DNA from: Paenibacillus chitinolyticus NBRC 15660
GTDB taxonomy: Bacteria > Bacillota > Bacilli > Paenibacillales > NBRC-103111
Assembly (NCBI RefSeq): GCF_000739915.1
Contig: NZ_BBJT01000006.1
Location: 124,001 to 188,000 of the forward strand
Direction: 5' to 3'
DNA: 64,000 nt
Position numbers and translations under genes: made by a program. Of the stretch, positions 60,228 to 64,000 are shown piece by piece. The notes below the pieces were generated by a model. The model worked only from the letters and a program-made list of their open reading frames with translations. It did no database searches and was not told where the DNA came from. Numbering within the stretch: position 1 is the first letter of the stretch; every line of letters starts with the position of its first letter.

Positions 60228-60272
60228 GTGAAAACACCCGTCCATCCCGCTTAAAACGGGAGGAACGGGTGC
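60228..60272 (-). terminator. terminator of the selD-mnmH operon
   Basis: CACCCGT (60235-60241) pairs with ACGGGTG (60265-60271), inner CCCG/CGGG; followed on the minus strand by TTTTCACGTTTTTTT. Confidence 0.85.
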
Positions 60273-60284
60273 ATAAAACAATCG

Positions 60285-61355
60285 TCAGACAGCGTTCGAC
60301 GACTGAATTTTGGGGCGATAGCCCGGGAAGCGCTCTTTGAGCTGGGCCGTAACCAGGCGGAAAGCTTCATCCGTATCCGCAGCCTGCAGCGTAACGGTTT
60401 CCTGCTCATAGTTCTGCGCGGCATGCGCATAGCGGGGATCGTAATAATGCTCCAGCATCAGAGCGACCGCCTCGCCGAACCGGTCTTCCTTCAAATACTG
60501 CTCAATGGCGGCCGCAATGGGCGAATGGATGCGCTTCTTAATGAGCTGATACGCATCGATACATTCTTCCTTATGCAAAGACGGCTGGTAGTCCGCCAAG
60601 ATATTAGCCACACGGCGCTCCATCGGAATGTCCAGGAATAGGGGGATTCCCGTTTCCTTGGCATTGAACAGGAAATCGGGCATGACGACCTTCCCGACGC
60701 GTTTGCTCTCGGCTTCCACGAGGACGAAAGGCTGTTCATTGACTTCCATCAGCTCATGGACCAGTCTCGACTCGAACGTCTTCTGGTTGCTGGGACGCAG
60801 TCCGATTTGGCCGAAAATAGAGCCGCGGTGCTGTGCCATCGTCTCCAGGTCCAGCACCGGATATCCCGCTTCTTTCAGCTTCTGAAGCAGCTCGGTTTTG
60901 CCCGAACCGGTCGGGCCGCCGATCACGATGCAGACCGGCTTGAACTCGAACGTTTCCAGTTTTTCATGCGTCCATTTGCGGTAAGAACGGATGCCGCCCG
61001 ACAGCCTGTACATCTGGATTCCCATCAGCGATGTCACGGTCGCGGCCGTTTTGCTCCGCATGCCCCCGCGCCAGCAGAAGACGGCTTTCTGGCCGGGAAT
61101 TTCTTCGAATTGTTTAATAAATGACGGCAGCTTGGCCGAAAAAATCTCCAGCCCCTTCTCCTTCGCCGCCTGAACGCTGACCTGTTTATAAATGGTGCCG
61201 ACTTCCTTGCGTTCCCCGTTGTCGAACACCGGAATATTTCTGCTTCCAGGGATAGTGAACTCTTCGAATTCTCCCTCCGAGCGCACATCGATCAGTTGGA
61301 TGCCCCTCTGCTCCTGCAGCTCAAGCAGCTGTTCAACCGTAATATCACGAAACAT
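60285..61355 (-). CDS. mnmH: tRNA 2-selenouridine synthase
   Basis: 356 aa. It replaces sulfur by selenium in s2U34 of tRNA-Lys, -Glu and -Gln through a geranylated intermediate. N-terminal rhodanese domain with active-site Cys94 (VFCWRGGMRSK), then a P-loop domain (IGGPTGSGKTELL, about residues 145-157). Both are intact. The start at 61355 is favoured because AGGAG is 11 bases upstream. It lies 39 bases after selD, the source of its selenophosphate. Also known as SelU/YbbB. Confidence 0.95.
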   Translation of the reverse strand: MFRDITVEQLLELQEQRGIQLIDVRSEGEFEEFTIPGSRNIPVFDNGERKEVGTIYKQVSVQAAKEKGLEIFSAKLPSFIKQFEEIPGQKAVFCWRGGMRSKTAATVTSLMGIQMYRLSGGIRSYRKWTHEKLETFEFKPVCIVIGGPTGSGKTELLQKLKEAGYPVLDLETMAQHRGSIFGQIGLRPSNQKTFESRLVHELMEVNEQPFVLVEAESKRVGKVVMPDFLFNAKETGIPLFLDIPMERRVANILADYQPSLHKEECIDAYQLIKKRIHSPIAAAIEQYLKEDRFGEAVALMLEHYYDPRYAHAAQNYEQETVTLQAADTDEAFRLVTAQLKERFPGYRPKIQSSNAV

Positions 61356-61394
61356 TGGTGCAAACACTCCTTTGATTTGCCGGAAAACGGGCTG

Positions 61395-62456
61395 TTAACG
61401 GATGGTTTTCGCGACGGCAATCCGTCCCGGATGATCGGCTGTCGTTTCGCCGATCATCGCCGCTTCGACGCCTGCGTCGAGCAGGCGGGCCAGCAGCTCG
61501 TCCGCATCCGCAGCCGCCGCCGAAATGAGCAGCCCGCCGGATGTCACCGCGTCGCACAGCATCCACTGGCCGATTTGATCGATGGACGGATCGAAATCGA
61601 CCGTATCCTGTACGTGCGCGAAATTGTTCTTCGTGCCGCCCGGTACGAAGCCGGCTTCGGCCAGCTCGCGCACGCGCGGAAGAAACGGCACGTCAGCGGC
61701 GCCGATACGCACGCCCACGCCGCTGCCTTTGGCAACCTCGGACGCGTGTCCGAGCAGCCCGAAGCCGGTGACGTCCGTGCACGCGTGCACTTCGAAGCCG
61801 TCCATAACTTCGGCGGCCGTTTTGTTCAGCGTCGCCATCACCGACGTGACGCGCAGCACTTCTTCCTCGCTGAGCTGATCCTTTTTGATGGACGTCGTCA
61901 AAATGCCCACGCCTATCGGCTTCGTCAGAATGAGCTTGTCCCCGGGCTTCGCTCCCGCATTGGTCCGCACCCGGTCCGGATGAATCAGCCCCGTTACGGC
62001 AAGGCCGAATTTCGGCTCGTTATCGTCGATGGAATGGCCCCCCACAAGCGTGGCGCCGGCTTCCTGGACTTTATCGGCCGCTCCTCTCAAAATATCGGTA
62101 AGCACCTGCTTATCGAGCGTTTTGATCGGAAAAGCCACGATGTTCAGCACAGTCAGCGGTTTGCCGCCCATCGCGTAAATATCGCTGATCGCGTTCGCTG
62201 CCGCAACCTGCCCGAAAGAATAAGGATCGTCTACAATCGGAGTAAAAAAATCGACGGTCTGCACGAGAGCCAGATCATCGCTAAGTTTATATACGCCCGC
62301 ATCGTCGCTCGTATCCAGACCGACAAGCAGATTCGGATTCGGCAGCGGAGCCGGCATTCCCCGCAGAACTTGGGACAGATCGGCCGGACCGATTTTACAG
62401 CCGCAGCCTCCTTTGCTGGAGAGGGAAGTTAATTTGACGGGTTGAGCATCTTTCAT
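61395..62456 (-). CDS. selD: selenide, water dikinase (selenophosphate synthetase)
   Basis: 353 aa. Makes selenophosphate from selenide and ATP. Active-site Cys18 and Lys21 lie in GGCGCKIGP; the codon for residue 18 is TGC, so this is the Cys form and not a selenoprotein. VQTVDFFTPIVDDPYSFG, NAISDIYAMGGKPLT, VGGHSIDDNEPKFGLAVTG and CTDVTGFGLLGH are AIRS-family ATP/Mg-binding signatures. AAGGGTGAA precedes ATG 62456. First gene of an operon with mnmH; no selA or selB in the window, so use in tRNA modification alone is possible. Confidence 0.96.
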   Translation of the reverse strand: MKDAQPVKLTSLSSKGGCGCKIGPADLSQVLRGMPAPLPNPNLLVGLDTSDDAGVYKLSDDLALVQTVDFFTPIVDDPYSFGQVAAANAISDIYAMGGKPLTVLNIVAFPIKTLDKQVLTDILRGAADKVQEAGATLVGGHSIDDNEPKFGLAVTGLIHPDRVRTNAGAKPGDKLILTKPIGVGILTTSIKKDQLSEEEVLRVTSVMATLNKTAAEVMDGFEVHACTDVTGFGLLGHASEVAKGSGVGVRIGAADVPFLPRVRELAEAGFVPGGTKNNFAHVQDTVDFDPSIDQIGQWMLCDAVTSGGLLISAAAADADELLARLLDAGVEAAMIGETTADHPGRIAVAKTIR

Positions 62457-62499
62457 GGGGTTCACCCTTTTCACACAGAATGGTTGACACACTTCTTCT

Positions 62500-62527
62500 A
62501 TTGTATACCAAGCTTGCGGATTCTTAA
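62500..62527 (-). promoter_or_regulatory. promoter of selD-mnmH
   Basis: -35 TTAAGA (62527-62522), 16-base spacer, -10 TACAAT (62505-62500). Confidence 0.55.
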
Positions 62528-62636
62528 AATAATCTTGTCCTGCGCCCCTCTCCCGGTTGGTCATGACGCCACGCCTTTTCATGTGATAACATGGGGATAT
62601 ACGGGAGCTTTTCCCGCTTAAACAACCGAAAGCGAA

Positions 62637-63305
62637 GTGAACGAAGTGGAACGTGAACAGGGACTCCAGGAACTGGAACGCACCCGACTTATCGCCATTC
62701 TCCGGGGCGTCAAACCGGGACAAATTATCCGCACGGCGGAAGCGATGCTCGAAGGCGGTGTTACCGTCCTCGAAGTAACGCTTAATACGGACGGGGCACT
62801 GGACATGATCCGGGAACTGAGAAGCAGGCTCGGCGGCCGTATGTTTATCGGAGCGGGCACCGTTCTGGATCTGGAGGATGCGCGGCAGGCCATCGAAGCC
62901 GGTGCCTCTTTCCTCGTTACACCGAACACCGACGAGGCCGTGATCGCGTATTCGGTTTCGCAAGGCATCCCGATCTTCCCCGGCGCGATGACGCCAACCG
63001 AGATTGTCCGGGCCTGGAAAGCCGGCGCGCAGGCGGTCAAAGTGTTCCCGAGCACCGGTCTCGGCCTTACCTACATACGCGAATTGATGGGCCCGCTGGA
63101 CCGGGTGCCTATGGTCGCCGTCGGCGGCGTCACGGCCGGCAATATCGGCGAATATCTGCAAGCGGGCTGCTATGCGGCCGGCGTAGGCAGCTCCTTGTGC
63201 AAGCTCGCCGATATCGATGCGGGCCGCTTTGACGTCATCACCGCGAATGCACGCCGGTTTGCGGAAGCCGTCTCCCAGTGGAAGGAAGCCGCATGGACGT
63301 CCTGA
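62637..63305 (+). CDS. eda: KHG/KDPG aldolase
   Basis: 222 aa class I aldolase that splits 2-keto-3-deoxy-6-phosphogluconate into pyruvate and glyceraldehyde 3-phosphate (and acts on 2-keto-4-hydroxyglutarate). Catalytic Glu46 (VLEVTLN), Schiff-base Lys135 (AVKVFPS), GAGTVLD and PGAMTPTE are present. Starts with GTG 62637 without a strong ribosome binding site; a later GTG at 62646 is an alternative. It overlaps the next gene by 13 bases. No other sugar-acid gene is in view. Confidence 0.93.
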   Translation: MNEVEREQGLQELERTRLIAILRGVKPGQIIRTAEAMLEGGVTVLEVTLNTDGALDMIRELRSRLGGRMFIGAGTVLDLEDARQAIEAGASFLVTPNTDEAVIAYSVSQGIPIFPGAMTPTEIVRAWKAGAQAVKVFPSTGLGLTYIRELMGPLDRVPMVAVGGVTAGNIGEYLQAGCYAAGVGSSLCKLADIDAGRFDVITANARRFAEAVSQWKEAAWTS

Positions 63306-64000
63306 CGTTCTTCGGCACCGGCGACTCCATGGGCGTCCCCCGCGCCTACTGCGACTGCGGCGTCTGCACGGAAGCCCGCACAACCGGGGTCAACCGCAGG
63401 CTGCGCTCGTCCGCCCTGCTGGACACCGGCACGGCCGAAGGCAGTCTGCTCCTCGACTGCGGGCCGAACTGGGGCCTGCAAATGGAGCGGGCCGGCCTTA
63501 GAGATTTGCGCCATGTACTCATTACTCATGCGCATTACGACCATATCGGCGGCCTCCCGGAGTACGCCGATCTATGCCGCTGGCTGGGCATCCGCGGCAA
63601 AGTGTATGCCGCCGCGGAGGTCGTGGACCGGATCCGCGCCATCTTCCCCTGGATCGACCGCAATCTCGATTATATCGCGGTCGATGAAGGCTTCTCCTTC
63701 GGCGGCTGGGAGATCCGCCTGTGGAAGGTAACACACGGGGCAAACGGATTTTCCTTTGCCCTGCGGTTCGACCGCGGGGAGGAATACAGCTTCGTCTACT
63801 GCCCCGATTCCATCGGCTTGAACGAGCAGGAGAAAGCTCCTATGCGAGGTCTTGATCTCCTTGTGCTCGGCACGAGCTTCTACAAGGAGGAAGGGGCCGG
63901 CCGCTCCGTCTACGATGTGACGGAAGCGCTTGAGCTGCTGCGGGAAGTGAAGCCTTCCCGCACAGTTTTCACGCATCTGTCGCACGGAATCGACCTGCTG
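63293..64000 (+). CDS. MBL-fold metallo-hydrolase, PhnP-like (3' truncated)
   Basis: 236 residues visible up to the window edge. LTFFGTGDSMGVPRAYCDCGVC resembles PhnP-type phosphoribosyl cyclic phosphodiesterases, whose two Cys help bind a structural zinc. The metallo-beta-lactamase motif THAHYDHIGG holds the metal-site His/Asp set; a further Asp appears in VYCPDS and a His in THLSHG. The ATG lies inside the aldolase gene (13-base overlap) behind GGAAG. PhnP proper belongs to phosphonate use, but no phn genes are seen here. Confidence 0.88.
   Translation, partial: MDVLTFFGTGDSMGVPRAYCDCGVCTEARTTGVNRRLRSSALLDTGTAEGSLLLDCGPNWGLQMERAGLRDLRHVLITHAHYDHIGGLPEYADLCRWLGIRGKVYAAAEVVDRIRAIFPWIDRNLDYIAVDEGFSFGGWEIRLWKVTHGANGFSFALRFDRGEEYSFVYCPDSIGLNEQEKAPMRGLDLLVLGTSFYKEEGAGRSVYDVTEALELLREVKPSRTVFTHLSHGIDLL

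Noticed and set aside
62390-62410. Possible in-frame TGA (selenocysteine) in selD
   Set aside because: The active-site codon reads TGC (Cys); no TGA is needed to keep the frame.
61395-63383. Long minus-strand frame (662 codons) including selD and running across the aldolase gene
   Set aside because: Only the part from 62456 matches SelD. The upstream part is antisense to the conserved aldolase, has no ribosome binding site and crosses the selD promoter.

Overview
This 64 kb window is ordinary chromosome from an endospore-forming, Gram-positive member of the Firmicutes, most likely Paenibacillaceae. The evidence is a GC-rich (mid-50s percent by eye) genome with strong AGGAGG-type ribosome binding sites and frequent TTG/GTG starts, a CotF-like spore coat protein, FosB, YtxH/DUF948, DUF1450, and a YesM/YesN-type two-component pair beside a carbohydrate ABC transporter. 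No rRNA, tRNA, IS element, prophage or CRISPR array was seen. Genes are densely packed, and most convergent pairs are separated by clear intrinsic terminators.

Layout. 1-3.4 kb: MacB-type ABC efflux operon (truncated membrane protein, ATPase, permease, HlyD-like adaptor). 3.5-9.5 kb: nitroreductase, GNAT, an MMPL exporter divergent from its probable TetR regulator (operator-like palindrome inside the exporter promoter), cold shock protein and a methyltransferase. 9.7-15.6 kb: a yybP-ykoY (Mn2+) riboswitch with two tandem terminators in front of a TerC-family protein, oligoendopeptidase F, a LapA-like and a DUF92 membrane protein. 15.6-30 kb: CapA-like protein, FAH-family hydrolase, a CotF-like coat protein with a very long Tyr/Gly/Gln-rich tail, two MFS transporters, O-methyltransferase, YpsC-like RNA methyltransferase, M29-like aminopeptidase, a two-domain GNAT, a TIGR01777 epimerase-like protein, a coupled HesB-like/DUF1450 pair and FosB. 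30-41 kb: methionine aminopeptidase, AI-2E family protein, signal peptidase I, a cluster of tiny genes, a LysM/M14 peptidase, glutamate racemase, a PdaA-like deacetylase lipoprotein and a YcdB-like protein.

40.7-59 kb is the carbohydrate region. The first locus has a binding protein, two permeases, a TIM-barrel isomerase-like protein, a Gfo/Idh/MocA oxidoreductase and an acyltransferase, next to a GH4 alpha-galactosidase (MelA) and an AraC-type regulator. The second has two permeases and a binding protein, divergent from a YesM/YesN-type kinase and regulator. Each locus carries a 15/16 match to the CcpA cre consensus. Neither locus encodes its own ATPase, so a shared MsmX-type ATPase is presumed (inference).

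59-64 kb holds YtxH and DUF948 proteins, the selD-mnmH pair for 2-selenouridine in tRNA, a KDPG aldolase and a truncated PhnP-like metallo-hydrolase at the window edge. I did not find an obviously new multi-gene system. The most rewarding items are the two-terminator Mn2+ riboswitch, the prion-like coat protein tail, the His-rich HesB-like protein coupled to DUF1450, and several operator-like repeats next to uncharacterised small genes.
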